Source: Dechloromonas sp. UBA6271 (GTDB taxonomy: Bacteria; Pseudomonadota; Gammaproteobacteria; Burkholderiales; Rhodocyclaceae). From it: a DNA stretch of 64,000 nt. Positions 17,671 to 29,810 of the stretch are shown here, in pieces. Location: the NCBI GenBank assembly GCA_002440665.1, contig DJUX01000059.1, positions 21,042 through 85,041 on the forward strand, written 5' to 3'. A program made the translations under genes and the position numbers. The notes beneath the pieces are model-generated. The model worked only from the letters and a program-made list of their open reading frames with translations. It had not been told where the DNA came from and searched no databases. Positions within the stretch are counted from its first letter, which is position 1. Each line of letters opens with the position of its first letter.

Positions 17671-18317
17671 ACCCGGACCGCCACGCCTTTCACGTTGCCG
17701 TAGGTGGTGGTCATGGTGCGCAGCACGCTGGCGCCGGCTTCGAGCAGCAGCATGAAAAGGTTGCGCTCGCTGTAGAGGCAGACCGGCCCGGCTATGCCAT
17801 ATTTTTTTGCCATGGCCGGCGAAAGCGCGGCGTGGCGTTGCTCGATCTGGTGCTCGATGCCGGCATAGCCTTCGCTCAATTCGGAATGCAGGCCGTGGAT
17901 CGATACGTAGAGTTTGCCGCCGATGCGCAGCTTGAGCAGCAACTGGCGCATGACCAGGCGGGCCTGTTCATAGGGCAGGGCGCACAGGCCGCGGCGCACC
18001 ATGATGATGTCGAAGGGTTGGCCCGGCAACTCGTCGGGCAGATGGTCGAGGGTGCACGGGGCGAAGCGCACCTCGTCACTGAACCCGGCGGCCAGGACGC
18101 GACCTTCGATTTCCTGCCGACGGGCGGGGTCGTCGCCGAGAATGACGTGGGCTTCGAGCTGGGCGAAGCGCTTGGCCAGTTCACAGCGGGCGGCAGGGAT
18201 GATAAGGACCGAAGTGTTGTGATCGACGCGCTGGCGCTTGATGCATTCTTCCAGCGCGTAGCGCTCGAGTTCGTCATTCCCCTGTTCCAGAGGATTGGCG
18301 TTAATATTGGTTGTCAT
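17667..18317 (-). CDS. Class I methyltransferase-like protein, function unknown
   Basis: ATG 18317 with ribosome site ggagagtc gives 216 residues. The pattern TSVLIIPAARCELAKRFAQ, then HVILGDDPARRQEIEGR and FDIIMVRRGLCALPYEQARLVMRQLLLKLRIGGKLYVS resembles a Rossmann methyltransferase. The last part matches the motif IV to VI region. The glycine-rich AdoMet loop is weak, so catalytic activity is not certain. It shares a coupled junction with the ROK kinase and is divergent from the DUF1840 gene. Confidence 0.6.
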   Translation of the reverse strand: MTTNINANPLEQGNDELERYALEECIKRQRVDHNTSVLIIPAARCELAKRFAQLEAHVILGDDPARRQEIEGRVLAAGFSDEVRFAPCTLDHLPDELPGQPFDIIMVRRGLCALPYEQARLVMRQLLLKLRIGGKLYVSIHGLHSELSEGYAGIEHQIEQRHAALSPAMAKKYGIAGPVCLYSERNLFMLLLEAGASVLRTMTTTYGNVKGVAVRV

Positions 18318-18398
18318 ATGCAGACTCTCCTGCAGCCATTCTGCATGATGCGCGGGCGGTCTGACAACCTGAAGTACGGACAAGGCGGAGGAGTTCCC

Positions 18399-18722
18399 AT
18401 GTTGGTCACATTCACATCGAGCGAAACCGGCGAACTGATGATGTTCGCCGACGTGGCGCGCACCTTGTTGCAGGCGGTCGGCAAGGAAACGAGCCGGCGC
18501 GGCACCTTTATCCGCGACGAGATGCTGCCGGCGGCGCAACTGTTGCGCGCGGCGGTGGCGCGTGGCGAGGCCGGTGCCGGCAAGGCGGATGAGGTGGAAG
18601 CGGGCGGCGAGCAGCCGGTGACGCTCGGCCCGCGCGCCTGGCCGCTGATCGACATGCTCGAGCGCAGCAGCAAGGGCGGCCCGAAGGCCAACGTGGTCTG
18701 GGAAGCAGCGGCGGATTTTTAG
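18399..18722 (+). CDS. DUF1840 protein
   Basis: Start ATG 18399 follows a strong ribosome site (ggcggaggag) and gives 107 residues. MLVTFTSSETGELMMFADVARTLLQ is the characteristic beginning of DUF1840 proteins, small soluble proteins of beta- and gammaproteobacteria with no assigned role. The central part is acidic and the C terminus reads PLIDMLERSSKGG. It is divergent from the methyltransferase-like gene and converges on the cytochrome gene with an 11-base gap. Confidence 0.85.
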   Translation: MLVTFTSSETGELMMFADVARTLLQAVGKETSRRGTFIRDEMLPAAQLLRAAVARGEAGAGKADEVEAGGEQPVTLGPRAWPLIDMLERSSKGGPKANVVWEAAADF

Positions 18723-18733
18723 CCGGCTGCGCC

Positions 18734-19114
18734 TCAGCCTTTCCGGCGGGCGTCGGCCTTCTTGCGCCAGCGGGTGGCATCGGCCGGCGTCGGCTCGGCA
18801 AACTTGCCGCCGCCGGCATTGGTCATGTAAACCACGGCGCGCGCCACTTCGAGGTCGCTGAGCTGCGGGTTGCCGCCCATCGCCGGCATTTTGCGCGCGC
18901 CGCGCAGGGCCGTCGGCACGAGGTCGTCCAGCCCTTCGCGCACGAGTTTTCCCCAGCGCTTCTTGTCGCCGAAAGGCGGCGCGTTGTGCTTGCCGCTGCC
19001 GTGACATTCGCTGCAGACGGCTTCATAAACCTGGGCGCCGTTTTTCTCCTGGGCAAATCCGGGCAGAGGCAGGGCGACGATGAGAGGCAGCAGGGTGAGA
19101 AGACGAAGGCGCAT
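18734..19114 (-). CDS. Class I c-type cytochrome (cytochrome c5-like)
   Basis: ATG 19114 gives 126 residues with a signal peptide (MRLRLLTLLPLIVALPLPGFAQ). The single heme motif CSECH follows about 13 residues into the mature protein, and the likely axial Met is in KMPAMGG. It is a periplasmic electron carrier. Partner oxidoreductases are not encoded nearby. It is divergent from the amidase gene with 55 bases between starts, which must contain both promoters. Confidence 0.9.
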   Translation of the reverse strand: MRLRLLTLLPLIVALPLPGFAQEKNGAQVYEAVCSECHGSGKHNAPPFGDKKRWGKLVREGLDDLVPTALRGARKMPAMGGNPQLSDLEVARAVVYMTNAGGGKFAEPTPADATRWRKKADARRKG

Positions 19115-19169
19115 GATCGGTTCGGCGGAGTCCGAAACGCCAATCTTAATTTGCCGCGATAATCCGTGC

Positions 19170-19883
19170 ATGGGATTTCTGCGCCTACTGATTTTTGCCT
19201 GTTTCTGGGTGTCGACCGCAACCGGCACGGCTGCGCCGCGGGTTGCCGTCGATGTCGGCCATACGCTCGCCGATCCCGGGGCGACCAGCGCGCGCGGGCG
19301 CAGCGAGTTTGCCTTCAACCGCGATTTTGCCGGATTGCTGGCGGCGGCGCTACGCGCCGAGAGGGTCAGCGTGCAGGAGGTCAATTTCGCCGGTACCGCC
19401 GGCAGCCTTGCCGAGCGGCCGGAACAGGCGCGCGGCAGCGATTTTTTCATCTCCGTCCATCATGATTCGATCAGCCCCGAGTACCTGCAATTCTGGGACT
19501 GGGATGGCGAGGAGGCGAGTTATACGACGCTGAAACGCGGTTTCGGGCTGTTCGTTTCGCGGCGCAATCCGGACCTTGCCGGCAGCCTGCGCTGCGCCTC
19601 GGCGATGGGCGCCATGCTGCGCCGCGCCGGCTTCGCGCCGACACCGTGGCATGCGCGCAAGCATCAGCCGGCCGATGCCGAGAACGGCGTCTGGTATTAC
19701 GACAATCTGGTGGTCCTGCACAAATCCACGTTCCCGGCCGTGCTGTTCGAGGCCGGCGTCATCAAACATCGCGAGGAGGAACTGGAACTGCTTGACCCCG
19801 AGCGTCAGGCGCGCATGGCCGATGCCCTGGCGACGGGCATCGCCGCCTGTCTCGCGGTCAGAGGAAAATCGGCTCGGGAGTGA
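19170..19883 (+). CDS. N-acetylmuramoyl-L-alanine amidase (Amidase_3)
   Basis: ATG 19170 yields 237 residues with an N-terminal signal sequence (MGFLRLLIFACFWVSTATGTAA). The catalytic zinc site appears as VDVGHTLADPGA (His), RSEFAFNRD (Glu) and SVHHDS (His), with FEAGVIKHREEE carrying the catalytic Glu. It cleaves the peptide from MurNAc in peptidoglycan. Unlike AmiC it lacks an AMIN domain. It overlaps the 3' end of convergent murB by 26 bases. A dispersed element copy (19190-19225) is read as part of the signal peptide. Confidence 0.9.
   Translation: MGFLRLLIFACFWVSTATGTAAPRVAVDVGHTLADPGATSARGRSEFAFNRDFAGLLAAALRAERVSVQEVNFAGTAGSLAERPEQARGSDFFISVHHDSISPEYLQFWDWDGEEASYTTLKRGFGLFVSRRNPDLAGSLRCASAMGAMLRRAGFAPTPWHARKHQPADAENGVWYYDNLVVLHKSTFPAVLFEAGVIKHREEELELLDPERQARMADALATGIAACLAVRGKSARE
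19190..19225 (+). repeat. Dispersed element, copy in amidase gene
   Basis: GATTTTTGCCTGTTTCTGGG, then TGTCGACCGCAACCGG at 19210-19225. Confidence 0.8.
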
Positions 19884-20867
19884 GGTCGACCGTGAACTTT
19901 TCGTGTACCGCCGCCTGCACCGCCGCCATCGTGCGCCGCACGTCGGCGCCGGTCGCCCCGCCGCGATTGACCAGCACCAGCGCCTGCTTTTCGTACATGC
20001 CGACCGGGCCGAGATTTTTCCCCTTCCAGCCGGCCTGCTCGATCAGCCAGCCGGCGGCCAGCTTGAACCGGCCATCGGGCTGCGGGTAGCGGGGCAGGGT
20101 CGGGTAGTCGGCAGCCAGTGCTTCAGCCTTCGCGCGGTCGACCAGCGGGTTGTGGAAGAAGCTGCCGGCATTGGGCGTCACCGCCGGGTCGGGCAGCTTG
20201 CGGCGGCGGACGGCGCTGATCGCGGCGGCGACATCCTGTGGCGTCGGCGCGGCGATGCCCTGGGCCGCCAGTTCCTGTGCCACGTCGGCATAACGTGTGT
20301 TGGGCTGCCAGACTTTCGGCAGGCGGAAGACGACCGCAGTGATCGCCATGCGGCCGCTGAGATGCCAGCCCTCCTGCTTGAACAGGCTGTCGCGGTAGGC
20401 GAAGCGGCAATCGTTGCGGTCGACCATCAAAAATGCCTGTTTTTCGAAATCCCAGGCGCGCAGCGAATGAAAGCGTTCGGCCACCTCCAGCCCGTAGGCA
20501 CCGATATTCTGGATCGGCGCGGCGCCGACCGTGCCGGGAATCAGGCTCAGGTTTTCCAGCCCCGGCCAGCCCTGGGCCAGCGTCCATTGCACGAAATCGT
20601 GCCAGTTCTCGCCGGCCCCCGCCTCGACGTACCAGGCTTCGGCATCCTCACGGAGCAGGCGTTTGCCGGGGATGGCCATATGCAATAACAGCCCGTCGAA
20701 ATCGCCGGTCAGGACCAGGTTGCTGCCGCCGCCGAGGATGAAGCGCGGGCGATGGCGGAATTCGGCTGCCGCCAGCTGTACGGGATCGACGATGGAGGCG
20801 TAGAGCGCCGCTCGCCCCGGCAGGGCGAGGGTGTTGCTTGCAGTTAGATCGACGCGCTCCTGCAGGA

Positions 20868-20871
<4 letters not shown>
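19858..20871 (-). CDS. murB: UDP-N-acetylenolpyruvoylglucosamine reductase
   Basis: The 337-residue flavoenzyme makes UDP-MurNAc for peptidoglycan. The FAD-binding region shows ILGGGSNLVLTGDFDGLLLHM near residue 46, PGTVGAAPIQNIGAYGLE near residue 118, and the catalytic Ser in NAGSFFHNP near residue 230. Length and motifs fit type I MurB. Its ATG overlaps the metH stop region by four bases, so it is co-transcribed with metH and may also fall under the SAH riboswitch. It carries a dispersed element copy (20410-20445) read MVDRND. Confidence 0.96.
20410..20445 (-). repeat. Dispersed element, copy in murB
   Basis: Minus strand: GAAAAACAGGCATTTTTGAT, then GGTCGACCGCAAC. Both tracts and the core are complete. 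Confidence 0.85.
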
Positions 20872-24539
<3,668 letters not shown>

Positions 24540-24583
24540 CTTGGCAAGGGGCGGCGAAATCAGGCCGGGGACGCCGAAATAAT

Positions 24584-24622
24584 AACGGCGCTACAAACCG
24601 GCTTGGGTTTGCGAGCGCCGTT
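24584..24622 (-). terminator. SAH riboswitch expression platform hairpin
   Basis: The minus-strand segments 24606-24622 and 24584-24599 form a long stem (ACGGCGCT with AGCGCCGT, plus CAAACC with GGTTTG), followed by TATTATTT. The stem uses the GGCGCTC strand that the aptamer needs for its pseudoknot. SAH binding should therefore prevent the terminator, giving an ON switch. Confidence 0.75.
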
Positions 24623-24689
24623 GATCATTGCCGAGCCTGGCCCCGAAATTCATGTCGGTGCATGAAAAGGGTCGCAGCGCTCCTCGGCA
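24612..24689 (-). ncRNA. SAH riboswitch aptamer upstream of metH
   Basis: On the minus strand the leader reads CCGAGGAGCGCTGCGACC, then a variable arm, then CCAGGCTCGGCAA, then AACGGCGCTCGC. These are the conserved blocks of the S-adenosylhomocysteine riboswitch: CCGAG pairs with CTCGG, and GAGCGCT pairs with GGCGCTC as a pseudoknot. The class is known upstream of metH and ahcY in betaproteobacteria and turns expression on when SAH accumulates, consistent with metH directly downstream. Confidence 0.92.
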
Positions 24690-24740
24690 GAGGTCGTAGT
24701 TTACTGTTCGCTGCGCCGACTGCCAAGTGGCTTGATTTAT

Positions 24741-25232
24741 TTAGGCTTTCATCGCGACGCGTTTGCCGGCCCTGGTGACTAGGCCGCTGCCGGTATCGAA
24801 GAAAACGTTGAAGTAGGTTTCCTCGTTGTGCGGAATGCCTTCGATCCGCCATTCCCAGACCTCCTCGCGCAGGTTGTCGAAGGTTTCCACCCGTGCCGGC
24901 TGGCCGAGCAGGCGGCGGATCTGGTCGCGCGTCATGCCGGGCTGGACCCTGGCGAAATTGGCTTCGTTCAGCACCTGGTCGACCTTATGGACGATCTGGT
25001 CAGTGCCAATGGTGATCATGTAGCAGTGCACGCCGCTCGGCTGGCGCGTGAATTCCCAAGTGACGCTGCCATCATCGTTGCGGAACTCGAAGCCGGGGTT
25101 GCCCATTTTGGCGCGCACTTCGACGGCGGTCGTGACGCCCGGCTTGATGTCCTGCAGCACGAAGCTGTCGCAGCCGGGGAGGATGGTGGCGATGGCCGCG
25201 ATGGCGGCGGTGATCCAGTTGCGTGATTTCAT
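24741..25232 (-). CDS. BamE/SmpA-like outer-membrane lipoprotein
   Basis: 163 residues with a lipoprotein signal (MKSRNWITAAIAAIATILPGCDS). The domain after Cys resembles SmpA/OmlA: IKPGVTTAVEVRAKMGNP and a second copy VQPGMTRDQIRRLLGQPARVE, so two related repeats are present where classical BamE has one. This suggests a BamE-fold lipoprotein, not necessarily the Bam complex subunit itself. It is divergent from the rhodanese gene and separated from metH by the riboswitch leader. Confidence 0.75.
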   Translation of the reverse strand: MKSRNWITAAIAAIATILPGCDSFVLQDIKPGVTTAVEVRAKMGNPGFEFRNDDGSVTWEFTRQPSGVHCYMITIGTDQIVHKVDQVLNEANFARVQPGMTRDQIRRLLGQPARVETFDNLREEVWEWRIEGIPHNEETYFNVFFDTGSGLVTRAGKRVAMKA

Positions 25233-25300
25233 GGCCGGAGTTTACGCTTTTACGAGCTTGCTTTCATAATATCGGTACTTACTGAATTTCAGATATATCC

Positions 25301-25693
25301 ATGCAGCATCTCGCCCCCGTGGCCGCCCACGCCTTTTTGCAGGCGCATCCCCGCGCCATGCTGATCGATTGCCGGACCGAAATCGAGCACATGTACGTCG
25401 GCCACCCGGTCGGCGCCGAGCATGTCGCCTGGCAGGAGGCGCCGGACTGGGACATCGACCCCGAATTTGTGGACAAGGTGAAGCGCCTGGTCGGCGGTGA
25501 TCTGGCGCGGCCGTTGTTGTTGATCTGCCGTAGCGGCCACCGTTCGGTCTATGCCGGCGAGGCGCTGGAGGCGGCCGGTTTCTCGGCGGTGATCAATGTG
25601 CTGGAAGGTTTCGAGGGGCCGCTCGACGACCACTATCACCGCGGAACCGTCGGCGGCTGGCGCCACCGCGGGCTACCGTGGCAGCAATCGTAG
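25301..25693 (+). CDS. Single-domain rhodanese
   Basis: The 130-residue protein is one rhodanese domain: AMLIDCRTEIEHMYVGHPVGAEHV and the active-site loop ICRSGHRS, with the catalytic Cys near residue 75. Such enzymes transfer sulfur between thiols and acceptors. There is no signal peptide, so it is cytoplasmic. The upstream 68 bases are A/T-rich and hold divergent promoters with the lipoprotein gene. Its 3' end overlaps the convergent exporter gene by about 20 bases. Confidence 0.9.
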   Translation: MQHLAPVAAHAFLQAHPRAMLIDCRTEIEHMYVGHPVGAEHVAWQEAPDWDIDPEFVDKVKRLVGGDLARPLLLICRSGHRSVYAGEALEAAGFSAVINVLEGFEGPLDDHYHRGTVGGWRHRGLPWQQS

Positions 25694-26872
25694 TTTCTGG
25701 TGCGCCAGAGCGGCGATGCCGCCCAACGTCATCAGGCTGGCCATGCCTAGGGCCAGGGTCAGCGTCGAACCCCAGAGCGCCGGTGCGATCAGCGCTGCAG
25801 CCAGGCTGTTGAACCCGGACTGGAAAAAAGTCTGGCACGAGGCGGCTAGGCCGCGCTGTTCCGGGAACGGATCGAGCGCGAGGATGGTCAGGCTGGGCAT
25901 CGCCAGCGACATGCCCAGCGTGTAGATGAACAGCGGCATGACACTCCACGGCAGCGCCGGCGGCAGGACGAAGTTCAGACTGACGTTGCCGACCACCGCG
26001 CTGGCCATCACCAGATATCCGAGCGCGATGGTCCGGCTCATGGTGATTTTTCCGGCCAACCGCCCGGACAGCCACGATCCGCTCATCAGACCGGCCATGG
26101 CCGGGCCGAACAGCCAGAGAAAGCCGGTTTCGTGGACGCCGAGATGCTTCATCAGGAATACCGGGGCCGATAGCACGTAGATGAAAAAGCCGGCGAAATT
26201 GAACGACAGCGCGGCGCAGGCGAGCAGGAAAGGAGGCGAGGTCATCACCTTCCAGTAAGTGCGACCGAGATAGGCGGGCTGCAGCGACTGGCGCTTTTCC
26301 GGCGGCAGGGTTTCCGGCAGCAGTTTCCAGCAGGCCAGCCAGAGTGCTGCGGTCGACAGCACGAGGAAGGCAAAAATCGAGCGCCAGCCGAACAGGGTCT
26401 GCAGCCAGCCGCCGATTACCGGCGCGATGGCCGGCGCCAGTGCGAACATCATGGAGATCTGCGACATCAGGCGCTGCGCCGGCGCGCCGTCGAACAGGTC
26501 GCGGACGATGGCGCGGCTGATGACGACGCCGGCGCCGGCGGTGATCCCCTGCATTGCCCGCCAGAACCATAGCTGTTCGATGCGCGTGGCGAAGGCGCAG
26601 CCGGCAGAAGCGACGGCGAACAGGGCGAGGGCCAGGAGAATGATGCGCCGCCGGCCGAAGCGGTCGGACAGCGCGCCATGCCAAAGCGTCATGGCGGCAA
26701 AGGCCGCAAGGTAGGCGGAGAGGGTCTGCTGGACCTGGATCGGCGTAGCGCCCAGCTTGTCGCCTATCTCATGGAAGGACGGCAGGTAGGTGTCGATCGA
26801 GAACGGACCCAGCGCCCCCATGGCGGCCAGCAGGAAAGGGATGGCGCGGGTGGAAGGCGCCTTTTCAGCCAC
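25673..26872 (-). CDS. Bcr/CflA-type MFS drug exporter
   Basis: 399 residues from GTG 26872, which overlaps the comM stop. The family signature GALGPFSIDTYLPSF opens the first helix, followed by LWHGALSDRFGRRRIILLAL (MFS motif A) and QGITAGAGVVISRAIVRDLF. About 12 helices are visible. The family exports bicyclomycin, sulfonamides or dipeptides; the substrate here cannot be determined. A dispersed element copy lies at 26343-26378. Confidence 0.9.
   Translation of the reverse strand: MAEKAPSTRAIPFLLAAMGALGPFSIDTYLPSFHEIGDKLGATPIQVQQTLSAYLAAFAAMTLWHGALSDRFGRRRIILLALALFAVASAGCAFATRIEQLWFWRAMQGITAGAGVVISRAIVRDLFDGAPAQRLMSQISMMFALAPAIAPVIGGWLQTLFGWRSIFAFLVLSTAALWLACWKLLPETLPPEKRQSLQPAYLGRTYWKVMTSPPFLLACAALSFNFAGFFIYVLSAPVFLMKHLGVHETGFLWLFGPAMAGLMSGSWLSGRLAGKITMSRTIALGYLVMASAVVGNVSLNFVLPPALPWSVMPLFIYTLGMSLAMPSLTILALDPFPEQRGLAASCQTFFQSGFNSLAAALIAPALWGSTLTLALGMASLMTLGGIAALAHQKLRLLPR
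26343..26378 (-). repeat. Dispersed element, copy in Bcr/CflA gene
   Basis: Minus strand: GATTTTTGCCTTCC, then TGTCGACCGCAGCA. The first eleven bases are identical to those of the copy at 19190. Confidence 0.6.
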
Positions 26873-28358
26873 CGGACAGGCGTCGGTACTGGATCGCCTC
26901 GGCAACGTGCGGTGCCCGCACCGCCGCGCTGTCGGCGAGGTCGGCGATGGTGCGGGCGACCTTGAGAATGCGGTGCCAGGCGCGCGCCGAGAGATCCAGC
27001 CGCTGGCTTGCCTGCTTGAGCAGGCTGGCGCCGGCCGTGTCCGGCGTGCAATGGGTTTCGACCTCAGTGGGCGTCAGCCGGGCATTCGGTTTGCGCTGGC
27101 GCTCGCGCTGCATTGCCAGTGCGGTCTGCACGCGGCCGCGTACCGCTGCCGAGGATTCGCCGTCGCTCTTGCCGGCGAGGGTATCGACCGGCAGGGCCGG
27201 GACCTCGATGAGCAGGTCAATACGGTCGAGAAATGGACCGGAGAGCTTGCCACGATAGCGCGCGATCTGGTCCGGCGAGCACCGGCATTTACCGTTGCTG
27301 TGGCCGTTGAATCCGCAGGGACAGGGATTCATCGCCGCAACCAGCTGGAATTCGGCCGGGAATTCGGCGTGCCGGGCGGCGCGGGCAATGTGGATGCGCC
27401 CCGATTCAAGCGGCTCGCGCAGGGTTTCCAGCACCTTGCGGTCGAATTCCGGCAACTCGTCGAGGAACATGACCCCCTGATGCGCCAGCGAGATTTCACC
27501 GGGCCGTGGCGGATTGCCGCCGCCGACCAGGGCGACCGCCGAGGCTGTATGGTGCGGCGCCCGATAGGGGCGCTGGCCGAAACGTTCGGGGCGGAACTGC
27601 CCGACCAGCGACAGTACGGCGGCCGACGCCTTGGCCGCTTCCGTATCGAGCGCCGGCATCAGCCCGGGCAGACGGGCGGCGAGCATCGATTTGCCGGAAC
27701 CCGGGGGACCGATCATCAGTAGCGAATGGTTTCCCGCCGCGGCAATTTCCAGCGCCCGCTTGGCCTGGCTTTGGCCGCGAACCTCGCTGAGATCGGCGAA
27801 AACCGGCGCGTTTTCGAGGTCGACCGCAGCTGGTCTCGGCAACGCGTTCTGTCCGGACAGGTGAGCGCACACTTCCAGCAATGAGCTCGCCGAGTAGATG
27901 TTTTCGCAACCGGTCAGCGCCGCTTCACGGGCGCTGGCTTCGGGCAGGATGAAGGCCTTGCCGCTATCGGCTGTCTGCAAGGCCATGGCCAGCGCCCCCC
28001 GTACCGGGCGCAATTCGCCCGACAGTGAGAGTTCACCGGCAAATTCGTAATCGCTCAGCGCTGGGGCGGGAATCTGGCCGCTGGCCGCCAGGATGCCGAG
28101 GGCGATCGGCAGGTCGAAACGGCCGGATTCCTTGGGCAGATCGGCGGGGGCGAGATTGACGGTAATCCGCTTGGCGGGAAATTCGAAGCCGGAATTGACG
28201 ATCGCGGCGCGCACCCGGTCGCGCGCTTCCTTGACTTCGGTATCGGGGAGGCCGACCAGCGTAAATGTGGGCAAGCCATTGGCGAGATGCACTTCGACCA
28301 GCACCGGTGGTGCCTGCAGGCCGTCCAGCCCCCGGCTGTGCGCGATGGCGAGTGCCAT
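26865..28358 (-). CDS. comM: ComM/YifB magnesium-chelatase-like AAA+ ATPase
   Basis: 497 residues with an N-terminal Lon-protease-like domain, an AAA+ core with Walker A GPPGSGKSMLAARLPG (about residue 217) and MFLDELPEF, and a C-terminal Mg-chelatase domain with FNPCPCG-like sequence MNPCPCGFNGHSN. In Haemophilus and Vibrio ComM is a hexameric branch-migration helicase that promotes recombination of DNA taken up by transformation. It is followed by the exporter gene with overlap and preceded by ubiK. It contains a strong dispersed element copy (27798-27833). Confidence 0.94.
   Translation of the reverse strand: MALAIAHSRGLDGLQAPPVLVEVHLANGLPTFTLVGLPDTEVKEARDRVRAAIVNSGFEFPAKRITVNLAPADLPKESGRFDLPIALGILAASGQIPAPALSDYEFAGELSLSGELRPVRGALAMALQTADSGKAFILPEASAREAALTGCENIYSASSLLEVCAHLSGQNALPRPAAVDLENAPVFADLSEVRGQSQAKRALEIAAAGNHSLLMIGPPGSGKSMLAARLPGLMPALDTEAAKASAAVLSLVGQFRPERFGQRPYRAPHHTASAVALVGGGNPPRPGEISLAHQGVMFLDELPEFDRKVLETLREPLESGRIHIARAARHAEFPAEFQLVAAMNPCPCGFNGHSNGKCRCSPDQIARYRGKLSGPFLDRIDLLIEVPALPVDTLAGKSDGESSAAVRGRVQTALAMQRERQRKPNARLTPTEVETHCTPDTAGASLLKQASQRLDLSARAWHRILKVARTIADLADSAAVRAPHVAEAIQYRRLSGG
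27798..27833 (+). repeat. Dispersed element, copy in comM
   Basis: GAAAACCGGCGCGTTTTCGA, then GGTCGACCGCAGCTGG at 27818-27833. Both tracts are well formed. Confidence 0.85.
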
Positions 28359-28364
28359 CGCCGG

Positions 28365-28607
28365 TTACTGACCCGCGCGGGCTTTTTCCAGCGCTTCGAC
28401 GCGAGCCTCGAGTTCCTTCAGTTTTTCGCGGGTCCGTGCCAGCACTTGGGTCTGGATATCGAATTCCTCGCGGGTAACCAGATCGAGTTTGGCGAGAAAG
28501 CCGCTGACTACTGCCTTGGCATTTTTTTCAAAATCCTTGGCCGGCGAATTGGCGAGCAGGGTGCTCATCTTGTTGCCGATATCTTCCAGTGTTTTCGGGT
28601 CGAGCAT
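28365..28607 (-). CDS. ubiK: Ubiquinone biosynthesis accessory factor UbiK (BMFP)
   Basis: The 80-residue protein begins MLDPKTLEDIGNKMSTLL and ends in a heptad-rich helix (LARTREKLKELEARVEALEKA), the architecture of UbiK/YqiC. It trimerises by coiled coil and assists the Ubi complex, together with UbiJ. It lies just upstream of comM in the same direction. The upstream side is the NtrC-controlled region of the porin operon, reading the opposite way. Confidence 0.9.
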   Translation of the reverse strand: MLDPKTLEDIGNKMSTLLANSPAKDFEKNAKAVVSGFLAKLDLVTREEFDIQTQVLARTREKLKELEARVEALEKARAGQ

Positions 28608-28698
28608 GGGGTTCCTCCGTGTGTTTCGAGTGTATCACAGCACTGTAAAGGCCCATTTTTGGCGGGCCGCCCGCCACTGGTGCGTGTGCTTTGTGGCC

Positions 28699-28729
28699 TG
28701 CACCGCATTGGTGCGCACTATCCTGGTGC
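28699..28729 (+). promoter_or_regulatory. Tandem NtrC-binding sites
   Basis: TGCACCGCATTGGTGCG (28699-28715) fits the NtrC consensus GCACY-N5-GGTGC. GCACTATCCTGGTGC (28715-28729) fits it again immediately next to the first. They lie about 60-80 bases upstream of the sigma-54 promoter at 28779, a normal enhancer distance. Confidence 0.8.
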
Positions 28730-28778
28730 TGTGCCCCAAGAAGGGATAAATCCTTTGATTTTCATCAAGAATGCGGGC

Positions 28779-28794
28779 TGGCACGGCTTCTGCT
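28779..28794 (+). promoter_or_regulatory. Sigma-54 promoter of the porin-glnK-amtB operon
   Basis: TGGCACGGCTTCTGCT has the invariant GG (28780-28781) and GC (28792-28793) separated by exactly ten bases, the -24/-12 signature of sigma-54. It precedes the porin start by about 57 bases. Confidence 0.85.
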
Positions 28795-28850
28795 ATTGCT
28801 GTACTGCACAATTTTCCTTTTCTTTTTTCTTTAATTGCAGGAGAGATACC

Positions 28851-29729
28851 ATGAAGAAGTCCCTGATCGCCTTGGCCCTCGCTGGCGCCTTCGCCGTTCC
28901 GGCTTTCGCCCAGACCTCGTCTTCCGATGCGACGGGCGCCCCCCCGGCGGCCGAACCGGCAGGCCCGCATACCCTTACCGGCAACATGACCATTGCCACC
29001 AGCTACCGTTTCCGTGGCATTGACCAGACTTTCGGCAAACCGGCTCTGCAGGGTGGTATCGATTACTCGCACGAGAGCGGCATCTACGTCGGCAACTGGA
29101 ACTCCAACGTTTCCTCCGGCGCCGGCTTCGCCGAAGGTAACCTGGAAATGGACTTCTACGGTGGCTGGAAGACGACTTTCGCCGAAGATTTCGGTCTCGA
29201 TCTCGGCGGCATCTATTACTACTACCCGGGTTCCAATGCCGGCCCCCTCTCCTACACCAACTCCAAGGATCTGGGTGGTTCAAGCAGCGGCACGGTCCAT
29301 AACGGCGAACTGTACATCGGCGCCAGCTGGAAATTCGTCTCGTTGAAGTACAGCTACGCAGTGACCGACTACTTCAGCCTGCCGGATTCCAAGGGCACCA
29401 GCTACCTCGACCTGTCGGCTAACTATGACCTTGGCGACGGTTGGGGTATTCAGGCTCACGTTGGCCATCTGTACGCCTCGAAGTACAAGTACGCCGGTAC
29501 GACTGGCAGCGACGACATCAGCTACACCGACTGGAAGCTGGGCGTGACCAAGGATTTCAGCGGTTGGGTCGTTGGTCTCGCCTATGTCGATACCAATGCC
29601 AAGGGTGATTGCGGCAGCGCCGAGTTCTATTGCTTCTCCAATTCCCTCAATGCCAACGGTGGTCTGGGTTCCAAGACCAAGGACGCTGGCCGCGGGATTG
29701 GCGTGCTCTCCGTTACCAAGACTTTCTAA
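28851..29729 (+). CDS. TorF-family outer-membrane porin
   Basis: ATG 28851 with ribosome site gcaggagag gives 292 residues. A signal peptide (MKKSLIALALAGAFAVPAFAQ) is followed by many alternating aromatic beta strands and a terminal Phe in SVTKTF, the outer-membrane insertion signal. GNMTIATSYRFRGIDQTFGKPALQGG matches the TorF/BB family commonly located before glnK-amtB. It probably lets ammonium or small nitrogen compounds cross the outer membrane when nitrogen is limiting. It is under sigma-54 and NtrC control and co-oriented with glnK. Confidence 0.9.
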   Translation: MKKSLIALALAGAFAVPAFAQTSSSDATGAPPAAEPAGPHTLTGNMTIATSYRFRGIDQTFGKPALQGGIDYSHESGIYVGNWNSNVSSGAGFAEGNLEMDFYGGWKTTFAEDFGLDLGGIYYYYPGSNAGPLSYTNSKDLGGSSSGTVHNGELYIGASWKFVSLKYSYAVTDYFSLPDSKGTSYLDLSANYDLGDGWGIQAHVGHLYASKYKYAGTTGSDDISYTDWKLGVTKDFSGWVVGLAYVDTNAKGDCGSAEFYCFSNSLNANGGLGSKTKDAGRGIGVLSVTKTF

Positions 29730-29810
29730 GCCAGCTTGAATCTTCCCCGCCGGTGACCCGGCCGGCATCTGCGGGGAAGAGAAACATCAAATCTTTTTGG
29801 GGAACTCATC

